From positions 23,398,017 to 23,462,016 of the forward strand of contig NC_084587.1 of the NCBI RefSeq assembly GCF_033807715.1: DNA of 64,000 nucleotides, read 5' to 3'. Below, piece by piece: positions 14,364 through 25,775 of the stretch. Below the pieces are notes generated by a model. The model made no database searches. It saw only the letters and a list, made by a program, of their open reading frames with translations, and was not told where the DNA came from. Source of the stretch: Cololabis saira (taxonomy: Eukaryota; Chordata; Actinopteri; Beloniformes; Belonidae). A program made the translations under genes and the position numbers. How positions within the stretch are numbered: position 1 is the first letter of the stretch; every line of letters begins with the position of its first letter.

Positions 14364-14545
14364 TTTAAATCCAGGTTTAAGACACACCTGCTCTCAGCTG
14401 CATTTGAATAAAGTTGTAAATCTGCACTGTTACTTTTAAGCTTCAGTTTCAAAACTATTTTCTGCTGTGATGATGTTTTAATGTCTCTGTGAAGCACTTT
14501 AAATCCCCTTGTTGTTGAATTGTGCTATATAAATAAACTTGCCAT
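14364..14545 (+). mobile_element. LINE 3' end (ORF C-terminus plus tail)
   Basis: The frame from 14364 reads FKSRFKTHLLSAAFE and stops at 14409-14411, the typical C-terminal end of fish L2/Rex-like LINE polyproteins. It is followed by a tail with GAAGCACTTTAAATCCCCTT and a terminal GCTATATAAATAAACTTGCC, characteristic of these elements. The 5' part is missing, as expected for a 5'-truncated insertion. Confidence 0.75.
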
Positions 14546-14559
14546 CCCTCGAGGGAAAC

Positions 14560-17040
14560 CAGTAACTTAGTATTTTCAAGAGATACACAGATAAACTGAC
14601 GGATGAAAAAGTGACGATCAGTTGATAATTATCATGAAGTAACTAAAAATTAAGGTATAATTAATGAAAAGAGACTTGACAGAGACAGGAATGCTAAACC
14701 TCAGCATTAAATGCCGTTTAAGCAGTGTGCTGATCCTGCTTCTATTTTTCCCAATAAAGCTGGTGCAAAGAAAGCCACGTACTCCAAGAAATGTGCACAA
14801 GTGCTCCCGTTCGAAGATATGCCCAACCTTTCCACATCTAGAATCAAAGCAGATTAAAAATAAATAAATAAAACCCAATTCATTGCATCCATTCGATTAA
14901 AAAAAAAAGGAATACAGCTAGCTAGGAACATTTGGTCTGATAAGAGGGCCAGAGGGGAATTGTAATATCTTCTAAAAGTGTGACTATATATTTCTGTAAG
15001 CCACATTTACCATGTCCTTCATAATATTTGGACACATACTCTTCAAGTAGGCCGCATTCATCTTTTGGGCTGTGAGTCTGATGATAAACGGTTGTCCTGA
15101 AATCAAAACAGCCCGACATTTTTCCTCCCTTATTTCTTCATCATCTTCTAAAATCCAAAACCACATCAAGATAAAGCCAACTTTTCTTCACTATGTTCTG
15201 AAGGAAGAAGCGCCAGACTTCATTTCACAATGCAAGTCTTTAAAGCCAGGTGATAATTGTCACGCTGGTCTCTGCAGACGTCCTGGAGTTCAAAGAGAAC
15301 GGCCAACTCGAAGTTGTGCATTTGTTTCTGCAGCACGTGCATCAAAACCAAATGTCATAACACATCAGAAATGTGTTGTTTGACCGTTTTGTTGTTGACG
15401 ACAAGTTTATCCCACGCAAACTTTTCATCTGAGGTAGAAGTTCATTTAACCGTGTGGGAAGTCATGATTGAAAAAAAGTACTCAGTCTGGAATCCTGCAA
15501 GCATGTTTGTACAGTCTTTCAGATTCTTTTTTGCAGTAAATGTGTTTATGGAAATTATTGTTGAATCAATGCTATGCCTTATCCACAAGTATTCTGTAAA
15601 AAATGCCAAAAATGTACGTGAATTCATGCATAGTTTTAAAGACATTTCATTCACGCAGAAGTTTTAAAAAACCTCTTTCAAACATAGAAGCCTAAGCTGA
15701 ATGTCACCTATAAACAGCCAAAAAAAAAACCCACCAACAACTGTGCATTCAAGCAGGATGCTTTAACAAGCCTGCTGACAGACTCACTCTGAGCACCCTC
15801 TTCACACTAAGAAACTCCTTGACATTTTTCTAATCATATCCATTGCTTCTGTATTTTCTGATAATTTCAAATTATTGTACATTAACCTTTATTATGTTAT
15901 TGAGTGGTAAGCATGAGAAGTTCTGAGGTAAAAGTATAATTTCAAAAAAATGGCAAAACGCAAAACTGAATAATAAAAACATTTAAAAAAGACGTGAAAA
16001 GTTGTACCAAAAGTTGGAGGGGGAAAAAAAAAAAAAATCACAGCAGAGGCCCAATGAGCCCAGCATCATCCACTGAACCGGAGAGCACTGAGACACAATG
16101 TTACAAGAGCCTTTCACTTCAGGATTCTATTTTTCACTACATGTGTAAATATGTCTCACACCACTGTCCCTTGTCTGTTGGAGGATGAAATGGCTTCTTT
16201 GGCTCTTCTAGTTAAGTCTGGTTGACATGAGGGACTTCAATTACAACCCAGAGAAGACCCCTGGTTAAATTATTCAGTAAAGACAAGCGTAATGACGATA
16301 AACCCACGGGAAAATTAAGAGTCAGAGAAGCTGCTGTAAAACGTGGTTTGACTAAACACAGTCTGACTACTTATTTTTTTATTCATCCCAAAATACTCAT
16401 GAAACATTAAACTCTGAGGATGAGCTGCAGGTGCCTTCTTTAATTTATTTCATTTTAAACAAAAATCGACAAAACAGTGCATTTCAGCAGAATTGAACGG
16501 AGAAACCATGTCAACTAAAACGCATCTAAAAGAGGAAATAGAAAGTAACGTCGAATATTTTTTTTAATCTCGTAAAATATTGAAAAACACAGGTCAGATA
16601 ATAAAATTAATTAAAAAAAATGAATAACTGCCTCTTTTAGGTTAAATTCATAAAAAAAATATAGATCAGCTGCCTGTAGCCTATTGAGTTATATGTCTAA
16701 TAGGAAACACGGAAAACCTACCGAAATCCGAAGAAACGACAAGATTTGGTGATTAAACCAACACAATCCACCCTAATTCCTATACTAGTCTCATAAACAT
16801 AATTCAAACTTGTCCGTGAGGGTTAATGCCGCCATGCATGACCCTTACCAATTCGAAGTAAAGCAAACAAAGGCATGAAAAAGGAAAAAACGAAACACAA
16901 CAACAAGTAAGACGAATCACAGAATACATCGACTCTAATAAAGTTCATGGCTACGACTTCAAAATCCAAACATCAAAACGCGCAGAGTGAAAATGTCCCC
17001 ACGGAACGACAATAGTCTTTAAAAAAACAAAAAACCTTTT
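14560..17040. other. Proximal upstream DNA of mab21l2, AT-rich
   Basis: No gene is supported. Short plus and minus frames near 15070-15670 overlap one another, show no family similarity I recognise, and lack splice structure. The last kilobase before the CpG-rich block may carry proximal enhancers. GAGGGTTAATGCCGCCATGC near 16820 stands out from the AT-rich surroundings. Confidence 0.4.
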
Positions 17041-17698
17041 TACTCTTTGTTTAAATAGCCGGCGTTGATCCGTCTAGAACCGAAACGCGTGTGTTTTCCT
17101 GGCGGACTTGGAGGCAGCGCCGCCGCCGCTGCTGCCGCTGCTCCGGGAGCGGAGCGGAGCTCCTGCAGAGCCGGCTCCCTCCCTCCTCTGATTGGCTGGC
17201 CGCTCTGACAGCTCCGCTCATGATTGCAGGAGCAGAAGCCCGACCCCCTTTCACTCTCCGAAAGGAACCATTCATAAACTACACGAATCCAACTCAAAGC
17301 TGAGTGCGGACGAAAAAGTGAGCGGGGGCGCAGAGGAGAGAGAACAACACCAAGAGGAGATGAGTGCTCACGACAGGCGGTGTTTTTAACCCAGGACTGC
17401 GGATGGTGAACCCACAACCTGAATATGAATCTTCTTATCCGCACTGGAAGTGCTCATGAGTTGGACTGATATTTAGCAGAGGCTCCTACGTTGCATCCCT
17501 ATCCGTTTCCTCCTCCTCACACTGACGTCCATCCGCTGCAAAAGCAAAGCAAGAAAAAAAAACTTTGATAGACTTTTTTTTTTTTTTCTCCCCCTTTCTC
17601 CTGCACGGGAAGCATTTGCCTCTGGGCTTTACCGGTAAGCATTGGATCCGTCAACTTACTGCGACTCTCCGGTGTACAGCCCGGACCTCTGCCCCAAC
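17041..17698 (+). promoter_or_regulatory. mab21l2: Putative mab21l2 promoter and 5' UTR
   Basis: This is the only clearly CpG- and GC-rich block in the flank; the sequence before 17040 is AT-rich. It has GCC/GCT-repeat-like DNA at about 17115-17160 and an inverted CCAAT box (ATTGG) at 17191-17195. No convincing TATA box is seen, so transcription may start around 17270-17350; this is inferred. The stretch from there to 17698 would be the leader and contains several short upstream ATGs. A poly-T/pyrimidine tract lies at 17573-17600. The exact start site cannot be read from sequence alone. Confidence 0.5.
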
Positions 17699-18778
17699 AT
17701 GATTGCGACGCAGGCAAAGCTGGTTTACCAGCTGAACAAATACTACAGCGAGAGATGTCAAGCGCGCAAAGCGGCCATTGCAAAGACTATAAGGGAGGTT
17801 TGTAAAGTGGTGTCGGATGTCCTGAAGGAGGTGGAAGTGCAGGAGCCCAGGTTCATCAGCTCCCTCAGTGAGATAGATGCGCGCTACGAGGGGATGGAGG
17901 TCATCTCCCCCAACGAGTTCGAGGTGGTGCTTTATCTCAACCAGATGGGGGTGTTCAACTTCGTGGATGACGGCTCTCTGCCCGGATGCGCGGTGCTGAA
18001 GCTGAGCGACGGCCGCAAGAGGAGCATGTCTCTGTGGGTGGAGTTCATCACCGCCTCGGGCTACCTCTCGGCCAGGAAGATCCGCTCCAGGTTTCAGACT
18101 CTGGTGGCGCAGGCCGTGGACAAATGCAGCTACCGAGACGTGGTGAAGATGGTGGCCGACACCAGCGAGGTGAGGCTGCGGATCAGGGAGAGGTACGTGG
18201 TGCAGATCACCCCCGCCTTCAAGTGCACCGGGATCTGGCCTCGCAGCGCGGCTCAGTGGCCCATGCCGCACATCCCCTGGCCCGGGCCCAACCGGGTGGC
18301 AGAAGTGAAGGCGGAAGGCTTCAACCTCCTCTCCAAAGAGTGCTACTCCTTAACGGGGAAGCAGAGCTCGGCGGAGAGCGACGCCTGGGTGCTGCAGTTC
18401 AGCGAGGCCGAGAACCGGCTGCTCATGGCCGGCTGCAGGAAGAAGTGTCTGTCCATCCTGAAGACTCTGCGGGACCGACACCTGGAGCTGCCGGGCCAGC
18501 CGCTGCACAACTACCACATGAAAACCCTGCTGCTGTACGAGTGCGAGAAGCACCCGAGGGAGACGGACTGGGACGAGTCTTGCCTCGGGGACCGGCTCAA
18601 CGGGATCCTGCTGCAGCTCATCTCCTGCCTGCAGTGCCGCAGATGTCCCCACTACTTCTTGCCAAACTTGGACTTGTTTCAGGGAAAGCCTCACTCGGCC
18701 CTGGAGGCTGCTGCTAAGCAGACTTGGAGACTGGCGAGGGAAATCCTCACCAACGCCAAAAGTTTGGACAAATTATAG
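17699..18778 (+). CDS. mab21l2: MAB21L2, intronless developmental regulator (complete)
   Basis: The single open frame gives 359 codons plus TAG, the usual length for vertebrate MAB21L2. I chose the ATG at 17699 because translation then starts MIATQAKLVYQLNKYY, the family N-terminus, and its context is AAC-ATG. An in-frame TTG at 17642 is only a frame extension. Residues marking MAB21L2 rather than MAB21L1 include SLSEIDARYEG (about 55-65), CYSLTGKQ (215-222) and KTLLLYECEKHPRETDWDES (275-294). The protein has the MAB21/cGAS-like nucleotidyltransferase fold, with the acidic EFE motif at 73-75; enzymatic activity is not established for this family. Glu49, Arg51 and Arg247, sites altered in human eye-malformation patients, are all present. 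From family knowledge, it is needed for eye, midbrain and branchial-arch development. It lies antisense within an intron of lrba. No frameshift or truncation is seen. Confidence 0.97.
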   Translation: MIATQAKLVYQLNKYYSERCQARKAAIAKTIREVCKVVSDVLKEVEVQEPRFISSLSEIDARYEGMEVISPNEFEVVLYLNQMGVFNFVDDGSLPGCAVLKLSDGRKRSMSLWVEFITASGYLSARKIRSRFQTLVAQAVDKCSYRDVVKMVADTSEVRLRIRERYVVQITPAFKCTGIWPRSAAQWPMPHIPWPGPNRVAEVKAEGFNLLSKECYSLTGKQSSAESDAWVLQFSEAENRLLMAGCRKKCLSILKTLRDRHLELPGQPLHNYHMKTLLLYECEKHPRETDWDESCLGDRLNGILLQLISCLQCRRCPHYFLPNLDLFQGKPHSALEAAAKQTWRLAREILTNAKSLDKL

Positions 18779-19160
18779 ACTGCATGGCTGGAAGAGACGC
18801 ATTTTTTTTGGGGGGGGGATACAAAGTTATTATTAAAAAAAAAAAAAAAAAGAAAAAAAAAAGATAGAAATGTGAATATCGGTAACAACATAACGCAGCA
18901 AGAAACCACGAAGCAAACCTGTTAAAAACGGAGCAATTGGCCCATTGCACAGAGAAAGTGAAGGTACATTTTCTGATAAATGTAATACATTTTTTTTTAG
19001 TTGTCTTCTTTTAATGTTTTCACAAAGTGAAGAAACTTTTATTTAAATATATGCACAAAATCGTTAAGTGAAAGAATAAACTGTAGCGTGCCAAGGTCAT
19101 TTTTTTCCATGATGTGAGTTAAGAAGAAATGTTAATAAAAAGGTTGCAAATTAAATTACA
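18779..19160 (+). other. mab21l2: mab21l2 3' UTR with polyadenylation signals
   Basis: AATAAA hexamers occur at 19075-19080 and 19134-19139, and a GT-rich stretch follows the second at about 19165-19180. Cleavage near 19155 is therefore plausible. An A-rich run at about 18833-18863 inside the UTR could cause false internal priming in oligo-dT cDNA data. Confidence 0.55.
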
Positions 19161-19379
19161 ACTTGAGCTCGTGTTTTGACATCTGAGATGACGGTAAATC
19201 TGTTGCACTTTATTTTATCATTGACTCCTTAAAACAAAGTACACAACTAGGTTTCAAATGAGAACATAAAAGATAGTGTGTGGATTGGAATAGTATGAGG
19301 AGAAAAAATTTTAAAGTAAAAAAAAAAATGGAGCTACTTGGTCAACTTTAGGCCATAAATTACAGTACAAGACAGGCTA

Positions 19380-19560
19380 AGCACGATTTTCAAATGAATG
19401 TAAATCAGCGCAGACGTGCTAATAAACAGGCCTGCTGCACAAGCAGAGGGCCTGCAGCAACATCAGCCGAACCTCACTCATTCATCGATTTTCGATCATA
19501 TAGTTTCAGCGTGAATGACATTTCCTGAAGCATTTTTCATTTTCTTCGGTGCATTCTGAT
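19380..19560. promoter_or_regulatory. Candidate regulatory block just downstream of mab21l2
   Basis: A mixed-composition block with GCTAATAAACAGGCC, GCAGCAACATCAGCCG and TCATTCATCGATTTTCGATC, unlike the poly-A/T DNA on both sides. The position between the mab21l2 poly(A) site and an lrba exon is consistent with a cis-element. Inference only. Confidence 0.25.
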
Positions 19561-20067
19561 ATAAAATTATGTTAAATGTGGGTTGTACTCGAATCACACG
19601 TTTACATACAAGCACAGCCACAACGATACGAATAATGTCACGAGTGCCACAGGGGCTCCCTGTCCGCAACCACCTGTGGCTCTGCAGGTTTTCTACCCGT
19701 CCATTTTTATTTCAAATAATTTTTCATCAAATAATAATATGGCTATGTTTTTTTTAAAACTGTAAAATAATTTTCAAATAGTGTCATTTGTTGTTTTTTA
19801 ACCCAGAACAAAAATAAAAAGGTACATTTAAACTAAGACTAGAAATACTATTCAACAGGTTAAACATTTGGTATAAAAATCCAACAATTAAAAAAAAAAA
19901 GAGGAAAAAAAACCTAAATAATTTCCCAAATACAGTTTACACATTTTCACAAGTTTGAACAGTTTTTTGGAATTAAAAATACACGGTGCAACTTGTGCTC
20001 AACTTAACAACACTGCAAGACATTTTGAGGCTCTCTTGTTAATGTCCTGAACCGGGATCAATCCTAC

Positions 20068-20204
20068 CTTTGAGTCGATGGTCTTGAAGCTCGGGTCTTC
20101 CTCATCCACCTCGAAGTACAGCTCGGAGGCGGTGATGGACAGGGTGCCTTTCACCACCACGGCCGGGGCGACGAGCTGAGCGCTGGTGCTCAGGTTTACT
20201 GGGC
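20068..20204 (-). CDS. lrba: lrba exon starting the PH-like domain
   Basis: The 137-bp exon has acceptor GTCTCCAG and donor AAG|GTAGGA. Two bases complete Gly, then 45 codons run PVNLSTSAQLVAPAVVVKGT and LSITASELYFEVDEEDPSFK to TIDSK, ending in phase 0. This is the first strand region of the PH-like domain that packs on BEACH in LRBA/NBEA proteins. LVAPAVVVKG and SELYFEVDEEDP favour LRBA. A CA microsatellite lies only a few bases upstream of the acceptor. The next exon, expected to continue with an AYTEGLHGKW-like stretch, was not found down to position 1. Confidence 0.96.
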
Positions 20205-20210
20205 CTGGAG

Positions 20211-20228
20211 ACGCACACACACGCACAA

Positions 20229-20269
<41 letters not shown>

Positions 20270-20303
20270 TACACGCATACACACACACGCACAAATACAC
20301 ACA
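20211..20303. repeat. (AC)n microsatellite, interrupted
   Basis: Mostly AC dinucleotides broken by AAAT and CG/GC variants. On the lrba strand it is a GT/TG-rich tract that ends only a few bases before the 20204 acceptor, where a pyrimidine tract would normally be. Its length could affect splicing of that exon. Confidence 0.95.
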
Positions 20304-20579
20304 AAGCGCTCAGAAAAGCAGCAGTGCACACACACCTCCCCGCTGACCTTCACTTGTGATCGCACTCATTTCGAGAAGAAAATTGAATTACGTGAACAGC
20401 ATTGCGTGGCTAATTTGCATTCTTACTAAACGCTTACATTTTCCTCCTATAAGTTCAACAATCAACCAAAAAACGCACAGAGGAGTACTTATAACCTACC
20501 TAATTTATGCGTCAGAATTAATTAAATAAGGTGTAGTGGTTTAAATCGGCAAAAAAAAAAATCAAATCAAGCACAGAAA

Positions 20580-21150
20580 GCATAGGCTTAATTGTCAGAA
20601 TCGACTGTCCGTCAGAAATCATTGATCGCGGGCTTTGGGAAGAATCCGCTTCATCTCTCATCAATCTTAATTTATGCCAGGATGACAATGAGAGGCGGCT
20701 CAGGGGAGCTGCGCGGAGGCTCTGCAGCCGGCTCGACCTGCTCATGTGAGGCTTTGTGTTTGCAGAGCTGCGGGCTTCATTCCCCCCCCAGCACCATGAC
20801 ACTCGTGCAAACGGAGAGAAGACACAGATATGCGTCCGCTCATCTGCCTCTAGAAACCCCGTGAGTACTGACACGTTATCCGCGGGCTGAACCAACTATT
20901 TTTCCTCAGTTCACTCAAGACATTCAATTACACCTGAAGCAGACAGCGGCTTAAGAGGACGAGATTCATCCGCTATTGTATACATGTAGGATTTATTAGA
21001 ATATGCCTGCTATTGTTGTCAAAGTGCATTAGCTGTATTTTAATAACAACGAGCCCCATTACTGCAGTATCCCTAACTAAAATGTGGATTACACCGCAAT
21101 CCTTTTAGCAGACCATAGTGGATTAAAGCTGTTTAAATAACAGGCATATC
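20580..21150. promoter_or_regulatory. Candidate enhancer in the lrba intron next to mab21l2
   Basis: This GC-balanced stretch lies in the 1.6-kb intron between two lrba exons, 2-3 kb from mab21l2. It contains GGATTA (OTX/bicoid-type) at 21086-21091 and 21120-21125, plus other homeodomain-like ATTA cores. OTX and RX factors act in eye and midbrain, where mab21l2 is known to be expressed. Conservation was not tested. Confidence 0.3.
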
Positions 21151-21325
21151 AAGGGGCAGGCAGCATCTCGATTTGAATTAAACTGAGTATACTGTACATC
21201 ATAATTGTTTTATCCAGCTACAAGGCTCATGCCAGTAGTTAAAAACCAAAACTGGTTTCCTTGAATTAAATAACACTTATTTCAATAAAGTACATTTCTA
21301 ATGGAAATACCTTTGCTACTGCTGG

Positions 21326-21327
<2 letters not shown>

Positions 21328-21410
<83 letters not shown>
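21328..21410. repeat. (TA)n microsatellite
   Basis: About 41 uninterrupted TA units in the intron between lrba exons 21817-21960 and 20068-20204. Confidence 0.98.
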
Positions 21411-21414
<4 letters not shown>

Positions 21415-21816
21415 TTTATTTCAGTTTTAAAACTCAGATTTGTGTCTGCTTGTAAAGTGGATCCAGACAGCCTCAGAACAGTTAGTGGTAGTCTTGTACT
21501 TTGAAAGTGACTAATTAAAAGGCCCCTTTTTCCTTTAGGGCACACAAACACTCAACCAAAGTCTAAAAAAAAAAAAAAATCATATAATATAAAAGTCAAA
21601 CAGTAACTTTAAAAAAAGGAATATGTGTCCTACTTATAGAATAAAAAGAAGTCCAGAAAGAGTATACAATTCGGTGAAAAGCAATGGCAGTAATAGCAGC
21701 GTATTAATGTAAATGGCAGTTGCAGTGATGCCATTTTCTTTACTTAATGTGGGCTGGGGGGATGGCGTGGGATGAGAATGACTGAGGACGGGGAGAAAGA
21801 AGAACCGCTTCTTTAC

Positions 21817-21960
21817 CTGTAAAGTTCTCCAGGTCCTTCTCCTCTAAGGATGATAGAGTGTCATCGTCTCCGTCAAGTGATGCCTCACTCTCTGAGTTTT
21901 GATTTCCTAGAGCCTGACTCCTGATGGACTGCTTGCCTTTGAGAATATCCTCCTCGGATG
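21817..21960 (-). CDS. lrba: lrba exon (SEEDILKGKQSIRSQALGNQ segment)
   Basis: The 144-bp exon has acceptor CCCTCCCTCTAG and donor CAG|GTAAAG. After two bases completing Ala it reads SEEDILKGKQSIRSQALGNQ, then an acidic linker with DGDDDTLSSLEEKDLENFT, and ends with one base of a Gly codon. SIRSQALGNQNSE and GDDDTLSS are LRBA features that lead to the PH-like domain. The middle of the linker (SEASLDG) looks less conserved than its ends. Phases match both the microexon route and the skipping route. Confidence 0.97.
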
Positions 21961-23582
21961 CTAGAGGGAGGGAAGTACCGTCTTACTTCACATTTTAAGA
22001 ACAAAAAACACAAAGCTTGATACATGTACTTTCTTTAATTTCAAGGATATCAAAGAAACAAACACATTTGACCTTATTGCATTGATAAAGTTGGATTATT
22101 TTCACTTAAAATTAAGTTTTTTTATAAAAGCAAAACCAAAAAAATAATGCAGTTTTTTTCTAATTTTTACAAACTAACTAATCATTCTTTTCACTGACAC
22201 TGTCAAATAAAAATAAGGTTGTAGTTTATAATATTAGACCTCAACCTCAGATCAAATAAAAAACTTGTATACTAATTCACATCATCTCAAATTGCGCAAA
22301 TTGTCAATTTAAGCCATTTACTAAAATAAAAAGGTTAAACGATTTTCAGCCATCACCTTTACAGTATTTATTTTTTTTAATTTAATTTTATTTCACTTTA
22401 ATTTATTTAAATGGTGGAAATACACTTAGCTTCCCAAACAGTGACTTGGACTTCTTCTGTATAGTGTTTACCTTTCAACAAATTACTTTTAAATTTCACC
22501 AACCTTGCTGCTAAATTTTGATTCAACAGGTAGCAATGCTTATGGTTCTGGCCATTTTCTCCTACCTTTTCTTTTTTTTTTTTTTAAACGTTCCACCCTC
22601 CACTAAGAGAGCAACATCCAGGCAAGCAAACTGGAGGCAGCAACACATGACAGACAAGACATAATCCAAACTCTAAAACCACCCCTAAAAATATCGTGCC
22701 CTTTTGACATACATCATAACAAACACCAACCCATACAAAGATTATCCAAACACATTTAAACAGGACGAGCGTCTCCAACCGTTTTGATTTCAACTGAACG
22801 TGACTTGAGGTTACACATGGATTATTTAAGAAAAATGGTAATCTGCAAACATTTACAGAGCCCTGGAGTTACCAGCGGTGGATGGTAAAGATCCACAGAC
22901 AGGTCTGCAACACGAACACTGGCTTGAACGTCTTCTCTGTTTGTAAACAAAGCTGGGGACGCAGTGAGAGCGTCCTCTGCTGCTAAGCCACCGCTCTGGT
23001 TAAAGTCACATCCTTACAGTGGAGTAAGTCAGTGAACATGCATCCATGGACGATTTCTGTCGCCATCACCTGAGATTGAGGGGATATCATCTGCAAAGGG
23101 TAGCTACACTTTGAAACTGCTGGAGGAGCGAGGCTAAAAAATCTCTTGTCATGGAAAATATGCAGCTCACTGATATTTAGAATGGCCTTCCTGTAATTAA
23201 GCCTCCCTTGAGGATTCTTTAGTTAGCAGCGGTGAAATTACTACCAGCTCTCCTAATATGTACCACATGCCATTGTATTTGCACTTAGCAAGTGGACATG
23301 GGATGTGTGAGATGAGCTGGAAAACAGAGGTGCAATTGATGAAGCGTTTCAGTCCGCAATTCTCATCCTAATGTCAAAATAGAAACAACATGCAACACCA
23401 GGAAAGCAGACTCTCTGATGAAACTAAAGCTCACTATAATATGCATTTATATATTTGTTTATATAATAGACACATGGATGTACGAGGCAAGCTATGTGCA
23501 AACTTCAGCCTCCTTAAAGTAAATTCAGTTCATATTTGTCTTCTTTTAATTTGACGACTATGAGGTTTTAGTGATGCGTTTT

Positions 23583-23647
<65 letters not shown>

Positions 23648-25760
23648 TGACATGGAAGTGAAGGGATTCATAGGAAATACGCTAAGCAATTATATGGATG
23701 TCCGTTTGTCTGTAAAAACATTTAGAAAGTAGAGTTTAATTATAAAGTGCGAGAGGAAAGTATGAACTTTATACTTACCTGAAACTAATGACTCAAAACG
23801 AATAAAAAAGTTTATAGTTTCAAAGGTAAAAGCTGCCTAGCTGTCATAAATGTGCTGACATTTAATTTCTTTAAATTACATTTAAGAGGGATACATCAAC
23901 AAAAAAAAACTTAAGAAATTAGACAAATACAAACAAAAAAAAGTATCAAAATTCTCCCGTTTCACTCATCACAGTAGGAGTCAAAACATGAATAAATTCC
24001 AGCAGGTTCCACTTTTTCCAGGACTCCCATTCCCAATTGCAGGGCTCAACTACCTACTTATACAACTGCAGGCATGCATGGTCACAGCAATTAAATTGTC
24101 AGAATTAACAAATTTGTTTTTAACGGGAGCGCAGCCAGCAGTGTGGTCATGAGGCGAGTATTGATTACCAGAACAGAGACATTAGTCTTCAGGTATTTAC
24201 TCTGCCACCTCTGGTACAAGGGCCCCATACCAGACCAAATCAATCCCCAGAAAAGATGGTTCTTTCCAGCCGTAAATACATAGCAGCCTGCTCAAGACTA
24301 CTGGGCAGCCACACACTCCCCTGTGGAAATCATCTTGGCACAGTTTGAATGATAACAGTTGTCTGTATCTTTAACACACAAACGCACATTTTCTTCACAT
24401 TTCAAGAAGACACACTTTCTGCTTACTCATCTTAAAAAAAGAATGCTGTTACAAAACACCAACTTAAAAACTTCTAGTTTTACACGCATGCATTAGATGT
24501 GAAAAGCACTGTCAAGCAGTAGCCGGCAAATGAGACTAATTTCAGGTCTGATCTCATGCTAAATATTTTCTTAGTGACTGAGACTGCATTTTACTTCTCT
24601 ACATCTGATGAATATAATTACAGCCAGATATGACCTTTGTGCACGGTTTGAAAACCCAGTCTTGCATTCTCATCTCGAGCTGCACTTCCGTAACAAATGT
24701 CAGGTCGACTAAAACAAGACGAAAGGTTACATCAGAAAATGAATGCCGTCAGGCTTCAGTGTCAAAGAGTTATTTTAATGATATATTCCCATGGTTCAGC
24801 CAGCAGCATACTCTCATGAGGTGCTTTTGCCCCAACTGGACACTGGCTATTTTTAAACACACATTTGACTTTGGCAACCAAATGTTGTTTGCAAGAACTT
24901 GCCTTCCTACTGCTGATGAATAAGCACGGCACATCAGCTGGAATTATTTGAATACAACTACACACCAGATCAAATACCGACTCACACGAGTCCCTCCCTG
25001 CATTTCCCTCTGCCAAAGAGCCAACAACAGAGCATAAGAGATATGTCTTTTCTCTGTCTTGACCTAGATGAAGGGAAAACATGGAGGATATGAGATGGAA
25101 AGTAAAATCGCTGCGGAAGAACAGCGACCAGCTGGACTCTGGCCCCGCTCCACAGCTGCCTTCACGCTGAAGCCATTACTGGAGACCAGGAGTCTCCCAG
25201 GATTCTGGGATGGCCAACGTTTACTGCTTTTAGAACATATTCTTATCGACTCCTGTCACACCTGCCATTCGTCTTTGGAGAAGATGATACATTTAAAAGA
25301 ATGTTTGATGGTGACACATTGAGGACATTTTTTGTTTTTTTTTTTGTTTTAGGACAGCGTAATTGATTGAGCTGGTTATTGCAGGCCCCGTATGAGAATG
25401 ATTGCAAAACCTGGTGTGTGCTGGATATTTGCAGACATGAAGGATTACATCCACTTTAAAAGAGAAATGCAAGCCCTTCTGTTAATACAAGGATGTGTCA
25501 TTCAAATATTTTACCTGAGAGGTGAAAAAAGCACCCCCAAATGTCATCATAAATTTGCAAAATACAAGTTTGAAAACCTCTATTCTAATTGTAAAGGAGG
25601 AATAAATATAACTCTGCAGCTTAACTAATGAATACTACAAACTTTAGAGCATAGTGAAGCTCATTGGCTTGAAGCAAAAAATAACTTGCTAAAATGTTGA
25701 GAATGCAAATATCCACCAAAAAAAAAAAAACAGTGAGGGGGGAATGTGATTTCTACTCAC
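21961..25760. other. lrba: lrba intron (microexon to SEEDIL exon)
   Basis: 3.8 kb without other coding signal. The first part is AT-rich; 23030-23360 is more balanced, with CTGTAATTAAGCC and AATTGATGAAGC homeodomain-like cores and might be regulatory. A (TG)n tract lies at 23585-23646. The stretch 24620-25320 has open short frames on both strands but no recognisable protein. Confidence 0.6.
23585..23646. repeat. (GT)n microsatellite
   Basis: 31 uninterrupted GT units within an lrba intron. Confidence 0.98.
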
Positions 25761-25775
25761 CACCAATATCAGCCA
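25761..25775 (-). CDS. lrba: candidate 15-nt lrba microexon (VADIG)
   Basis: On the minus strand a pyrimidine tract (CTTTTTCTTTCTTGCC) leads to the acceptor ATGACAG. Then come 15 bases, TGGCTGATATTGGTG, and the strong donor GTGAGT. Both flanking exons split a codon after base 1. Fifteen bases therefore insert exactly five residues (Val-Ala-Asp-Ile-Gly) between His and Ala-Ser-Glu-Glu-Asp, and skipping also keeps frame. A TGC lies in the pyrimidine tract just upstream of the acceptor, as in neuronal SRRM4-type microexons. That the exon is spliced in, and in which tissue, is inference. Confidence 0.62.

Noticed and set aside
15072..15667. Overlapping plus-strand frames of 103 and 136 codons as a gene
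   Set aside because: They overlap in different frames, with no recognised domain and no splice or promoter context; composition is like the flanking AT-rich DNA.
17040..17444. 134-codon minus-strand frame upstream of mab21l2
   Set aside because: It lies in the GC-rich promoter region, with low-complexity Ala/Arg/Pro runs from GCC repeats.
17642..17698. N-terminal extension of mab21l2 from an upstream in-frame TTG
   Set aside because: No ATG, no family similarity, and the ATG at 17699 gives exactly the conserved 359-residue protein.
17651..18717. Other long frames (206, 243 and 114 codons) overlapping mab21l2
   Set aside because: They are shadows caused by the GC-rich, strongly biased coding sequence, and have no recognisable similarity.
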